Of a stretch of 33,726 nt of DNA, positions 8,170-17,033 are shown piece after piece; position 1 is the first letter of the stretch, and the number at the start of each line of letters is the position of its first letter. The position numbers and the translations under genes were made by a program. Under the pieces are notes generated by a model, which worked only from the letters and a program-made list of their open reading frames with translations, did no database searches and was not told the origin of the DNA. Source of the DNA: Xanthomonas populi (GTDB lineage Bacteria > Pseudomonadota > Gammaproteobacteria > Xanthomonadales > Xanthomonadaceae). Location: positions 1-33,726 of the forward strand of contig NZ_MDEJ01000032.1 in the NCBI RefSeq assembly GCF_002940065.1, given 5' to 3'.

Positions 8170-8194
8170 CTGCCGACAGCGTTCGCGCCGGCAG
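8170..8194 (-). terminator. Possible terminator after the ubiquinone hydroxylase pair
   Basis: CTGCCG (8170-8175) and CGGCAG (8189-8194) form a hairpin just downstream of the stop codon at 8204 on the minus strand. There is no T run after it, so support is weak. Confidence 0.3.
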
Positions 8195-8203
8195 TCTTGT
8201 GGA

Positions 8204-9385
8204 TCACGCGCCGCCGGAGGCGCGCTTCCACAGCACATCGACCAGCGGCGGCAATTTGCCGGCCAGACCGAGCATTGCTCCGCGCAGCAAGGTCAGATGC
8301 ATCTCGTCGTTGGAGAACACCGTGTTGATTGCGTCGAAGCCGTACGCGGCAACGGTGTTTTCGCTGCGCCGCGTGCGTGCCCAGCGCTGCAGGCGATGCG
8401 GCGCCGCCCAGTTGGCGCGCTTTGCGAGCGCATTGCGCACCTCGTCGCGCAGCGCAGCCACATCGCGCAGGCCCAGATTGACGCCCTGCCCGGCCAGCGG
8501 ATGCACCACGTGCGCGGCGTCGCCCAAGGTCAGCACGCGGCCGCTGACGTACTGCTCCACCAACTGCCGCTGCAGCGGAAATGCCGCGCGCGCAGACACC
8601 ACGCGCACCTGCCCCAGTCGGGCGGCAAAAGCCTGCGTCAACGCGCGCGAAAAGTCGGCATCGTCGAGCGCCAGCAAGCGCTCGGCCTCGGCATCCGGCA
8701 AGGTCCACACGATCGAACTACGACCATCGGTGAACGGCAGAAATGCCAACGGGCCGGTGGTCAAAAAACGCTGCCAGGCGGTGGATTGATGCGGCTGCTC
8801 GGTCTGCACAAACGCCACAACGCCACGCTGATCATAGGCATGCTGCGACACCGGCAGGCCGGTCAACGCGCGCAAGGTGGACGCAGCGCCATCGGCGGCA
8901 ATCGCGATCGCCGCTTCCAGGCGCCTGCCATCGTCCAGGCGCAGGCGCACGCTCGTTGCGTCCTGCTCCAGCTCGACCACGCGCGCCGGGCAATGCACCT
9001 GGATCCCTGCGGCCTGCACAGCGGCCCACAGGCGATCGACCAGCACATCGTGTTCGACGATCCAGCCGAGTTGTTCGCGCCCCAGCGCGTCGGCGTCGAA
9101 GCTCAGTTCGCCACCGCCGCCCGCGTCCCAGACCCGCATGCGCCGGTACGGCTGCACGCGTGCGGCGCGCACGGCCTTCCACACGTCCAGACTGTCGAGC
9201 AGCGCGGCGTTGTCGGTGGCAAAGGCGTACACGCGCAGATCGGGTTGATCTGCGCGCCAGCGTACGGGCTCGCGGCCTTCGACCAGGGCGACGTTCAAAC
9301 CGACATCGGCCAGGGCCAGCGCGCAGGCGGCGCCGACCACGCCACCGCCGACGATCAACGCGTCGCGTGTGCCACGGCGGCTCAT
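8204..9385 (-). CDS. UbiH/UbiI-family FAD-dependent ubiquinone biosynthesis hydroxylase
   Basis: A 393-residue flavoprotein monooxygenase of the ubiquinone hydroxylase family, which adds hydroxyl groups to the aromatic ring of ubiquinone precursors. The dinucleotide-binding motif GGGVVGAACALALA is at the N-terminus, a second FAD contact AADGAAS is central, and the FAD ribityl motif GDAAHVVHPLAGQGVNLGLRD lies in the C-terminal half. The ATG at 9385 overlaps the stop of the upstream ubiH gene as ATGA, which indicates translational coupling and fixes the start; an ATG at 9400 would overlap further. Which ring position it hydroxylates (UbiI, UbiF or a broad enzyme) cannot be decided from sequence alone. 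Confidence 0.88.
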   Translation of the reverse strand: MSRRGTRDALIVGGGVVGAACALALADVGLNVALVEGREPVRWRADQPDLRVYAFATDNAALLDSLDVWKAVRAARVQPYRRMRVWDAGGGGELSFDADALGREQLGWIVEHDVLVDRLWAAVQAAGIQVHCPARVVELEQDATSVRLRLDDGRRLEAAIAIAADGAASTLRALTGLPVSQHAYDQRGVVAFVQTEQPHQSTAWQRFLTTGPLAFLPFTDGRSSIVWTLPDAEAERLLALDDADFSRALTQAFAARLGQVRVVSARAAFPLQRQLVEQYVSGRVLTLGDAAHVVHPLAGQGVNLGLRDVAALRDEVRNALAKRANWAAPHRLQRWARTRRSENTVAAYGFDAINTVFSNDEMHLTLLRGAMLGLAGKLPPLVDVLWKRASGGA

Positions 9386-10590
9386 GCGATCCCCCGGCAC
9401 AGCTGCGGCACGTCGCCACGGAATCCCATCGCCCCGCCGACCAGCATCGATTGCAGCGGCGCCGCCTGCGAGGCGGCCAGCAGACCAAGGCTGCGCAACG
9501 GCCGCAGCAACGGCGCCGGATTGCCGGTGAGCCGCGCCAGCCCGCTGGAAAACCCGATGGTCTGTTCACGGTCCACGCGTCGACGCACCAGATACTCGCT
9601 CAACAACCCGCCCGCACCGGCATCGCTGCGATCGTGTTCGATCAATTCGGCCAGCGTCAGCGCATCGCGCAAGCCGAGGTTGAAACCTTGCGCGCCGATC
9701 GGATGCAGCATCTGCGCCGCGTTGCCGATCAGCACCACGCGCTCGGCGACCACAGTGGTCGCCAGCACCTGCACCAACGGATACGCGCTGCGCTCGCCAC
9801 TGGCGATAAAGCGCCCGGCGCGCCAGCCGGCTGCGCGCTGCAAGCGGGCCAGCCAGCCAGCTTCGTCGAGTGCAGCTACCGCGTCGGCGTCGGCACGCGC
9901 CACGCAGTGGATTGCGCCGTAATGACGATCGCCACGCGGCAGTAATGCCGTTGGCCCGTGCGTGTCGAAGCGCTCCCACGCGGTGCCATCCGGCGGCTTT
10001 GCTGCACGCACCCGCGCCACGAACAGGGTCTGGAAAAAGTCATGCGCTTCGCTGCCGATATGCAGCAGCTCGCGCACAGCGCTGTGGCTGCCATCGGCGC
10101 CAACCACCAGCCTGGCCCGCACAAGCCGCTCGCCTTCATCGGTGGACAGGCGCAGCGCGCGCAGGCCGTCCTGCACCGGTTCGACCCCGATGCAGCGCGC
10201 CGGGCGATAGCGACGTAGATGGGTCAGTTCGTCCAGCCGTGCCTGCAAGGCCTCGCCCAAGTCGCGCGCCACCACCACCTGGCCGAAGCTGTCGCGCCCG
10301 TAGTCGGCCGCATCCAGCTGCACACGGCCAAAGTCGCCGGCGCGGCTGACGTGGATGCGCCGGATCGGCCCTGGCGCGCTGCGCAGCTTGGCCATCACCC
10401 CGAGTACGCTCAGCGCGTTGACGGTGGCGGCAGCAAAACTCAGGTTGCGTTGGTCGAATACCGCCGGCGGGGCGCCGGCCGGGGTGGCTTCCACCAGCCC
10501 GACATCCAGGCCGATGCGGTCCAGTGCAATCGCCAGGCTGGAGCCGACCAGGCCACCGCCAACGATCAGAACGTCATGTAGGTGTGTCAT
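9382..10590 (-). CDS. ubiH: 2-octaprenyl-6-methoxyphenol hydroxylase, UbiH
   Basis: A 402-residue flavin monooxygenase. The N-terminal FAD motif GGGLVGSSLAIAL follows MTHLHDVLIV; DGSHSAVREL is the central FAD/NADPH motif; and GNAAQMLHPIGAQGFNLGLRD is close to the characteristic UbiH form GNAAQTLHPIAGQGFNLGxRD. This distinguishes it from its downstream paralogue, which has GDAAH. The ATG at 10590 begins the family N-terminus; upstream in-frame sequence lacks any resemblance. It is first in a two-gene unit with a 4-base overlap. It acts at the cytoplasmic side of the membrane in aerobic ubiquinone synthesis. The pair probably derives from duplication. Confidence 0.9.
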   Translation of the reverse strand: MTHLHDVLIVGGGLVGSSLAIALDRIGLDVGLVEATPAGAPPAVFDQRNLSFAAATVNALSVLGVMAKLRSAPGPIRRIHVSRAGDFGRVQLDAADYGRDSFGQVVVARDLGEALQARLDELTHLRRYRPARCIGVEPVQDGLRALRLSTDEGERLVRARLVVGADGSHSAVRELLHIGSEAHDFFQTLFVARVRAAKPPDGTAWERFDTHGPTALLPRGDRHYGAIHCVARADADAVAALDEAGWLARLQRAAGWRAGRFIASGERSAYPLVQVLATTVVAERVVLIGNAAQMLHPIGAQGFNLGLRDALTLAELIEHDRSDAGAGGLLSEYLVRRRVDREQTIGFSSGLARLTGNPAPLLRPLRSLGLLAASQAAPLQSMLVGGAMGFRGDVPQLCRGIA

Positions 10591-10964
10591 TCCCACATGA
10601 TAAGCCTTCGCCCACGGCCCGTTGGCGCGATCGGGTGGGACAGCTTGCCGCGCCAGGCGCGCGTGGTGCGGTCGCCTTCTGAACACGGGGCAGATGTTCC
10701 AGTTCCATCACTGCGAACAGATTTCCGACACAGCGCGCGAAGTCCTCAAGAATGTGGCGGCAAGCCTGCCGAACATCGCAAACGAACACGATGCCCTCAT
10801 TTTCGATGACTCCACGGGAAAGCGGACGGCGTACTTGAGGGAACCGGGGACAGCACCACCCAGTGATCGCCTTGGACAGACGTCCTATCTATGCCCGGTA
10901 TTTGGCGTGGGCTCGGCGGGTTCCACGCTACACTCCCGGACCTGTGATCCAGCCACTTTCGCGC
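10591..10964. other. Gene-free stretch upstream of ubiH and the DUF6580-like gene
   Basis: This 374-bp interval separates two divergent genes and should hold both promoters. I see no convincing gene. A plus-strand reading over about 10720-10860 gives protein-like sequence (LKNVAASLPNIANEHDALIF) with Xanthomonas-like codon use but no good start, so it may be a gene remnant. I looked for a cobalamin riboswitch here because of the neighbouring adenosyltransferase and did not find its conserved core. Confidence 0.4.
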
Positions 10965-11543
10965 ATGACTCCTCGCTCGCACGACACCGTGATTGTGAGC
11001 TTGCTCGCCGTCCTGATGGCGTCCACGCGGATCAACCACTTCCCGCCGGTCCCGGACGCGTATTGGGCGGTGTTCTTCATAGGCGGGTTCCATCTGGCTG
11101 CGCGCACCAAACTGGCGTTTCCGCTGCTGATGCTGCTGGCGGTGGCGGCGGACTGGCTGGCGATCACCAACCAGGGCCTGAACTTCTGGCAACACTACGG
11201 CGTGTCGCCGGCGTACTGGTGCCTGATCCCGGCGTATTTCGCGCTCTGGGCCAGTGGCCTGTGGCTGCGCCGGCAGTACCACGGCGCCCACTGGAGCGCG
11301 CTGGCCACACTGGTGCCGGCGCTGCTGATCGCCGTGGCGCTATGCCAGCTAATCGCCCAGGGCAGCTTCTACTGGATCAGCGCCAGCGTGGCCGAGCCGA
11401 CCGTGGCCGGCTGGGTCAAGAACTACACCGACTGGCTGGGTCCCTACCTGCGCAGCGCGGCGCTGTATGTTGCGGCTGCCGCAGTGATCCAGGTTGCCGC
11501 CGAGCGCCTGACCAGCTCGCACGGCCAGACGCAGGCCGGCTGA
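10965..11543 (+). CDS. Small integral membrane protein, DUF6580-like, next to cobalamin adenosyltransferase
   Basis: A 192-residue protein with about five membrane segments. The N-terminal pattern INHFPPVPDAYWAVFFIGGF, then a small basic turn and PLLMLLAVAADWLA, recalls the DUF6580 / ECF substrate-binding-like pattern (PNFxPVGAlalFgGa..PLxaMllsD). This is recalled from memory, not searched. The ATG at 10965 is chosen because upstream codons are not hydrophobic. The stop is one base before the adenosyltransferase start, so the genes are translated together. A role in cobalamin or corrinoid handling, perhaps as an S component, is inference from that coupling alone. Confidence 0.7.
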   Translation: MTPRSHDTVIVSLLAVLMASTRINHFPPVPDAYWAVFFIGGFHLAARTKLAFPLLMLLAVAADWLAITNQGLNFWQHYGVSPAYWCLIPAYFALWASGLWLRRQYHGAHWSALATLVPALLIAVALCQLIAQGSFYWISASVAEPTVAGWVKNYTDWLGPYLRSAALYVAAAAVIQVAAERLTSSHGQTQAG

Positions 11544-11544
11544 G

Positions 11545-12103
11545 ATGGGCAACCGGCTCTCACGCTTCTATACGCGTGCCGGCGACGACCGCTGCACCGG
11601 TCTGGGCGACGGCAGCCGCACCGGCAAGGACGCGTTATGCGTCAATGCCTACGGCAGCGTGGACGAAGCCAATTCGGCCATCGGCATGCTGCTGGCGGCC
11701 CCCGACGTGCCGCAACCAATCGCCGAGCTACTGACCACGGTGCAGCACCAGTTGTTCGATCTGGGCGGCGAGCTGTGCATCCCGGGCCATGCGGCCATCG
11801 ACGCCGCCGATATCGAGGCGCTGGAGCGCCAGCTCGACCACTTCAACGACACGCTCCCCCCCGCTGCAGAACTTTATCCTGCCGGCCGGTGGCGAGGCGG
11901 CCGCGCGCTGCCATCTGGCCCGCACCATCGTGCGCCGGGCCGAGCGCGAGACCATCGCGCTGTCGCGTCACGAGCAAGTGCGCAGCGAGGCAATCGGCTA
12001 TTTAAATCGTCTGTCAGACCTGCTGTTCGTGCTGGCGCGCGCACTGGGACGTGCCGATGGCCAGCAGGAAGTGCTGTGGCGGCACGACCGCCGGCACGGC
12101 TGA
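11545..12103 (+). pseudogene. pduO: PduO-type cob(I)alamin adenosyltransferase, frameshifted
   Basis: PduO-type enzymes transfer adenosine from ATP to cob(I)alamin. Residues 1-106 read well in the first frame: FYTRAGDDRCTGLGDGSR (ATP-binding region), AYGSVDEANSAIG and LFDLGGEL. The reading then breaks at a run of seven C (11856-11862). The missing half continues one frame over: LQNFILPAGG, HLARTIVRRAERE and a C-terminal helical end stopping at 12103. With six C the product would be about 185 residues, the usual family length. As given, the first frame runs to 12132 with unrelated sequence and lacks the conserved arginine-rich ATP site. It is either a real mutation, a slippage-prone tract or a sequencing error. 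Confidence 0.85.
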
Positions 12104-12141
12104 GCATGCACATGGCACGGCGGAAAGGCTAGATTTGCCCC

Positions 12142-13050
12142 ATGTTGGTCTTTACCCATCCCGCCTGCCTCGGTCACGACGCCGGCCCCGAGCATCCCGA
12201 GCGCCCCGCCCGCCTGGAAGCGGTGGTCCAGGCCTTGCGCGACGCATTTCCGGATCTGGACTGGCGCGAAGCGCCGCTGGCCAAGCTGGGCGACCTGTGC
12301 CGGGTGCACGAGCGCGAACAGGTCGACACGGTGCTGGAAACCTCCTTCAACGGCCATCACCGGCTCGATGTAGACACCGTGATGTCGCCCGGCTCGCGCG
12401 CGGCCGCCTTGCGCGCGGCAGGTGCCGGCATCGCCGCGGTAGATGCGGTCATGCAGGACGTCACCCGCACCGCCTTCTGCGCGGTTCGCCCGCCCGGACA
12501 TCACGCCACCGGGCAGGTGTCGATGGGCTTTTGCCTGTTCAACAACATCGCCCTGGCCGCCGCCCACGCGCGTGACCGGCATGGACTGGAGCGCATCACC
12601 ATCGTGGATTTCGACGTGCACCACGGCAACGGCACGCAGGCGATCTTCGAACGCGAGCCGACTGTGCAATACCTCAGCACCCACCAGTCCGGGCTGTATC
12701 CGCACTCGGGCAGCGTCTACGAGCGCGGCATCGGCAACATCCACAACCTGCTGCTGCCACCTGGCAGCGACGGGCTGCGCTTCCGCAACGTATGGGAAGA
12801 CCAGATGCTGCCGCTGATCGACGTCTTCCGCCCGCAGCTGATCCTGATTTCCGCCGGTTTCGATGCGCACCTGCGCGACCCGCTGGCCGATCTGATGCTC
12901 GATGCCGACGATTTCGCCTGGCTGACCCGTGCATTGCGCACACTGGCCGAACGGCATGCGCGCGGCCGCGTAGTGTCCATGCTGGAGGGCGGCTACGACC
13001 TGCAGGCCTTGCGCGAGAGCAGTGTGGCGCACGTGGCCGCACTGCGTTGA
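12142..13050 (+). CDS. Histone deacetylase superfamily protein (class II-like)
   Basis: A 302-residue deacetylase-fold enzyme. The opening HPACLGHDAGPEHPERPARL is characteristic. Paired active-site histidines lie in RPPGHHA (residues 120-121). The zinc ligands are Asp158 and His160 (VDFDVHHGNG) and Asp241 (SAGFDAH), and GGYDLQAL closes the site. All are present, so it should be active. Bacterial members remove acetyl or related acyl groups from polyamines, acetoin-pathway proteins or other small amides; the substrate cannot be told. It starts 38 bases after the adenosyltransferase and is on the same strand. Confidence 0.88.
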   Translation: MLVFTHPACLGHDAGPEHPERPARLEAVVQALRDAFPDLDWREAPLAKLGDLCRVHEREQVDTVLETSFNGHHRLDVDTVMSPGSRAAALRAAGAGIAAVDAVMQDVTRTAFCAVRPPGHHATGQVSMGFCLFNNIALAAAHARDRHGLERITIVDFDVHHGNGTQAIFEREPTVQYLSTHQSGLYPHSGSVYERGIGNIHNLLLPPGSDGLRFRNVWEDQMLPLIDVFRPQLILISAGFDAHLRDPLADLMLDADDFAWLTRALRTLAERHARGRVVSMLEGGYDLQALRESSVAHVAALR

Positions 13051-13178
13051 ACCCCAACGGCGCGTTGGTCGCGCCACCCAGTGCGATGAACCTCGCCCTC
13101 CCGAGGCCGGGGCTTTTCATTGCCCCCATGCGGGGTATACGGCAAGCTAGTGACCATTTTACTGGTTGAACCCAACGC

Positions 13179-15620
13179 GTGCGCCGAGTTCTCCGCCTGC
13201 TACCCCTACCCTTGAGCATCGCCATGTGCCTACCGGCCATGGCTGTCGACAAGCCGCTGAACTGGGGATTGTGCCCTGCTGTGGACCCTCTGCCCGGCTT
13301 CGACGGCGCCCCGGCCGCCGATGCCAAGGCCGCCGAGATGCGCCAACAGCTGCCCACCGATATCGAAGGCGACCAGCTGTCCGGCACCAGCACCAATCCG
13401 CAATACCAGGGCAACGTGGCGCTCAAGCGCGGCGACCAGTTCCTGGGTGCCGACAACCTGCGCATGGACACCGAGACCGGCAACTACATCGCCGAAGGCA
13501 ACGTGCGCTATCAGGACAACTCCTTCCGCATGGTGGCCGACCGCGCTGAAGGCAATCAGGACACCGACGCCCACAAGGTCAGCAACATTCAGTACCAGAT
13601 GGTGGACCGACGCGGCAACGGCGTTGCGGAATCGGTGGACCTGCAGGGCCAGGTCGGGCAGATGCACCGCTCGACCTATACCACCTGCGATCCCTCGCAG
13701 CCGATCTGGCGCGTGCGCGCGCCGGAGATCGACGTCGACAACGAAGACGGCTTCGGTACCGCGCGCAACGCCGTGCTGCAGATCGGCAAGGTGCCGGTGC
13801 TGTATTTCCCGTGGTTCAAGTTTCCGATCGACGACCGCCGCATGACCGGCCTGCTGTTCCCGCAGTTCGGCCTGTCCGGCCGCAACGGCTTCGATTACCT
13901 GCAGCCGATCTATCTGAATCTGGCGCCGAATTACGACGCCACGCTGCTGCCGCGCTACATGAGCAAGCGCGGTTTCATGTTCGGCACCGAATTCCGTTAC
14001 CTGTACGAGGGCGGCCGCGGCGAAATCACCGGCAACTATCTGCCTAACGACAAGTTGCGCGACAAGGACCGTGGCAGCGTCTTCTACAGCGGCTATCACA
14101 ACGTCAACAAGTACTGGCAGGCGCGCAGCAGCATCTCCTGGGTCAGCGACACGCGCTACGTGGAAGATTTCACCAGCCGCATCAATGGCATGGGGTCGGC
14201 TTCCAGTGTGCAAAGCACCGTGGGCATCTACGGCACCGGCGAGACCTGGACTGCAGGTGTGATGGCGGATCGCTGGCAGCTGACCGACTACACCCTCGAC
14301 GAACGGTCGTTGCCCTATAACCGGCAGCCGCGTGCCTATTTCACCTGGGAAAAGCCGTTCGGCATCTTCGAGGCAGGCGTGTATGCCGAAGCGGTGCGCT
14401 TCACGCATGACGACTCCTACTTCGTCCAGCCTCCGAGCCCCAGCGCTCCAGGCGAAACAAACAACCGCGACGATAACGACGAGTACGTCCGCACCAACAT
14501 CCGCAATCAGGAATACGGCAGCGGCTCGCGCCTGGACATCAAACCCTATATCTCGATGCCGCTGTCGGGCGCGGCGTGGTTCCTGACGCCGACCGTGGCC
14601 TGGCGCTACACCGCCTATCAGCTGGATTCGACGTTGGCTAATACCGCGCCGCTGACCGGCAATCGCTCGCCGACGCGCAGTCTGCCGATCGCCTCGCTGG
14701 ACGCCGGACTGTATTTCGACCGCGAGACCTCGGTGTTCGGCACCAACTATCTCAATACGTTGGAACCGCGCATGTATTACCTGTACGTGCCCCACCGCGA
14801 CCAGGACGATCTGCCGGTCTTCGATACCCGCCCGTTCACCTTCAGCTACGGGCAGTTGTTTCGCGATTCGCGCTACACCGGCGCCGACCGTCAGAACGAT
14901 GCAAACCAGTTGACCCTGGCAGTGACCTCGCGCTGGCTGCGCCAGGACGATGGTCGCGAGAAGTTGTCGCTGAGTGCGGGGCAGATCCTGTACTTAAACG
15001 ATTCGCTGGTCACCATCAACAACAGCACCAACTCGACGGCCGGTAGCGAACAGCCCATCGAACAGGGCAAGTCCGCCTGGGTGGCCGATGCCAACTACAT
15101 GATCAACGACCGTTGGTCGATGGGCGCCACCTATCAGTGGAACCCCAACTCGCGCAAGGAAGATCTGGCAAGCCTGCGCACGCGTTATCTGCTCAACAAC
15201 GACGGCGTCATCAACCTGGCGTATCGCTACCGGCGCAACCTGATCGACGAAAGCGATCAGCTCAAGCAGGCCGATTTCTCTTTCCTGTATCCGATCAACC
15301 CCAGCTGGAGTGCGGTCGGTCGTTATTACTACTCGCTGCTGGACCGCAAACCGCTGGAAATCATCGGTGGCGTGCAGTGGGATAGCTGCTGCTTGGCCGT
15401 GCGTGCGCTGGTGCGCCGATTCGTGCGCAACCGCGACGGCGAGATGGACAACTCCATCCAGGTGGAGTTCGTGCTGAAGGGCTTGAGCTCGTTCGGGCAG
15501 AACACGGACCGCACTTTGCGCCGTGCTATTCTCGGCTATTACCGCGACGACCTGTACTTGGTCCCGCCCAGCAACACCACGACTAATCCGGACGATTACG
15601 ATCCGAACTTGATTCCATGA
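13179..15620 (+). CDS. lptD: LPS-assembly outer-membrane protein LptD
   Basis: An 813-residue translocon that inserts lipopolysaccharide into the outer leaflet with the lipoprotein LptE. A signal peptide ends at about AMA (residue 22). An LptA-like jellyroll covers about residues 60-180, and a large beta-barrel with many strands follows to the end. The cysteines that form the structural disulphides are in place: Cys32 (GLCP), Cys170 (TTCDP) and the adjacent Cys737-738 (DSCC). The start is a GTG at 13179, chosen because it precedes the signal peptide directly. The stop overlaps the surA start by 4 bases. A 521-residue open frame on the opposite strand is a codon-bias shadow. Confidence 0.95.
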   Translation: MRRVLRLLPLPLSIAMCLPAMAVDKPLNWGLCPAVDPLPGFDGAPAADAKAAEMRQQLPTDIEGDQLSGTSTNPQYQGNVALKRGDQFLGADNLRMDTETGNYIAEGNVRYQDNSFRMVADRAEGNQDTDAHKVSNIQYQMVDRRGNGVAESVDLQGQVGQMHRSTYTTCDPSQPIWRVRAPEIDVDNEDGFGTARNAVLQIGKVPVLYFPWFKFPIDDRRMTGLLFPQFGLSGRNGFDYLQPIYLNLAPNYDATLLPRYMSKRGFMFGTEFRYLYEGGRGEITGNYLPNDKLRDKDRGSVFYSGYHNVNKYWQARSSISWVSDTRYVEDFTSRINGMGSASSVQSTVGIYGTGETWTAGVMADRWQLTDYTLDERSLPYNRQPRAYFTWEKPFGIFEAGVYAEAVRFTHDDSYFVQPPSPSAPGETNNRDDNDEYVRTNIRNQEYGSGSRLDIKPYISMPLSGAAWFLTPTVAWRYTAYQLDSTLANTAPLTGNRSPTRSLPIASLDAGLYFDRETSVFGTNYLNTLEPRMYYLYVPHRDQDDLPVFDTRPFTFSYGQLFRDSRYTGADRQNDANQLTLAVTSRWLRQDDGREKLSLSAGQILYLNDSLVTINNSTNSTAGSEQPIEQGKSAWVADANYMINDRWSMGATYQWNPNSRKEDLASLRTRYLLNNDGVINLAYRYRRNLIDESDQLKQADFSFLYPINPSWSAVGRYYYSLLDRKPLEIIGGVQWDSCCLAVRALVRRFVRNRDGEMDNSIQVEFVLKGLSSFGQNTDRTLRRAILGYYRDDLYLVPPSNTTTNPDDYDPNLIP

Positions 15621-17029
15621 CCAAGCCTTTCTCTGTTGTTCTCGCCTCGCTGCTGGTCATCACCAGCACGGTTTCGCCGATGGCATCGGCACAGCAATCT
15701 CAGACACTGGATCGCATCGCTGCCATCGTGGACGAAGACGTGGTGCTGCAGAGCGAGCTCGATCGCGCTGTGCGCAACGTCAAGTCGCAATACGCAGGTC
15801 GCGATAATCAGCTGCCGCCGGACGATGTCCTGCAGCGTCAGGTGCTCGAGCGTCTGGTGCTGGTCAAGTTGCAGGTTGGCCGCGCCGACAGCACCGGTAT
15901 CCGTGTCAGCGACGAAGAACTCAACCGCGCCATCGCCAGCATCGCCCAGCAGAACGGCACCACAGTGGATGGCCTGCGTCAGAAGCTGGTCGCCGACGGG
16001 ATGGGCTATGGCGACTTCCGTGCATCGGTACGCGACGAAATCATTGTGCAGCGCTTGCGTCAGAGCTTTGCGCAGAGCCGCATCAGTGTGAGCGAAGGTG
16101 AAGTGGACACCGCGCTGGCCCAGCAGGCCGCCACCGGTAGCCAGTATCACCTGGCGCATATCCTGGTCGGCCTGCCGGAAGGCGCCAATGCCGAACAGAT
16201 CGCAACTGGCCAAAAGAAAGTCGATGGCGTGAAGGCATTGATCGACAAGGGCGAGCTGGATTTCTCGGCGGCTGCAGTGCGTTATTCGGATAGCCCGAAT
16301 GCACTGGAAGGCGGCGACCTGGGCTGGCGCAGCCTGGACGAAATTCCCAACGCGTTCGCTCAGCTGATCCGCGACATGCAGCCTGGTCAGGTGGCCGGAC
16401 CGCTACGTGGCCCAAGCGGCTTCCAGCTGCTCAAGCTGGTGGAAATGCGCGACGCCAATGCCGGTGGCGAAAAGAAGCTGGTCACCGAGTACAACGCACG
16501 CCACATCCTGGTGCGTATCGGCGACAACCAGACCGAAGCGCAGGCCAAGGCCAAGATCGACACCCTGCGTGCGCGCATCACCGGTGGCGCCAATTTTCAG
16601 GCCACGGCGAAGGAGTCTTCCGAAGACACCAACAGCCGTGGTCAGGGCGGCGATCTGGGCTGGTTCCCGGCGGACGCGTTCGGCCCGGATTTCGGCAAGC
16701 AAGTCGAAGGCCTGGCCGACGGCGCGGTGTCCGAGCCGTTCCGCACCCAGGCGGGCTGGCATATCGTGCAGCGCGTTGGTAGTCGTCAGACCGACGTCAG
16801 TGCCGAGAGTCAGCGTGCGCAGATCCGTGAAACGATCGGCCGTCGCAAGCTGGAAGAAGATTACAACCGCTACCTGCAGGAACTGCGCGGCGAAGCGTAT
16901 GTGAGCTTCCGCACCGGCGATCGTGCCGATGGCGACGCCACTGCCGCTCCGGCCAAGCCCGCAGAGCCTGCTGCGGCGCCTGCCGAGCCTGCTGCGCCGA
17001 CCCCGCCGCCTGCTCAGCCGACGCGCTGA
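15617..17029 (+). CDS. surA: Periplasmic chaperone / peptidyl-prolyl isomerase SurA
   Basis: A 470-residue periplasmic folding factor for outer-membrane proteins including LptD. A signal peptide is cleaved near MASA (residue 25). The N-terminal chaperone domain runs to about residue 170. Two parvulin domains follow: the first from about 177 (YHLAHILVGLPEG) to 275 and the second from about 293 (YNARHILVRIGDN) to 390. The C-terminal segment ends in a Pro/Ala-rich tail, which makes it longer than the 428-residue E. coli protein. Its start is coupled to lptD by an ATGA overlap, so substrate and chaperone are made together. Confidence 0.95.
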   Translation: MTKPFSVVLASLLVITSTVSPMASAQQSQTLDRIAAIVDEDVVLQSELDRAVRNVKSQYAGRDNQLPPDDVLQRQVLERLVLVKLQVGRADSTGIRVSDEELNRAIASIAQQNGTTVDGLRQKLVADGMGYGDFRASVRDEIIVQRLRQSFAQSRISVSEGEVDTALAQQAATGSQYHLAHILVGLPEGANAEQIATGQKKVDGVKALIDKGELDFSAAAVRYSDSPNALEGGDLGWRSLDEIPNAFAQLIRDMQPGQVAGPLRGPSGFQLLKLVEMRDANAGGEKKLVTEYNARHILVRIGDNQTEAQAKAKIDTLRARITGGANFQATAKESSEDTNSRGQGGDLGWFPADAFGPDFGKQVEGLADGAVSEPFRTQAGWHIVQRVGSRQTDVSAESQRAQIRETIGRRKLEEDYNRYLQELRGEAYVSFRTGDRADGDATAAPAKPAEPAAAPAEPAAPTPPPAQPTR

Positions 17030-17033
17030 TTCG

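Noticed and set aside
10591-10964. A cobalamin riboswitch ahead of the membrane protein and adenosyltransferase genes
   Set aside because: I looked for the conserved B12-box and its flanking stems and saw only scattered partial matches such as AGCCACT, not the core.
13230-14795. A 521-residue open frame antisense to lptD
   Set aside because: It is explained by high-GC codon bias. It has no family pattern or good start, and lptD is certain on the other strand.
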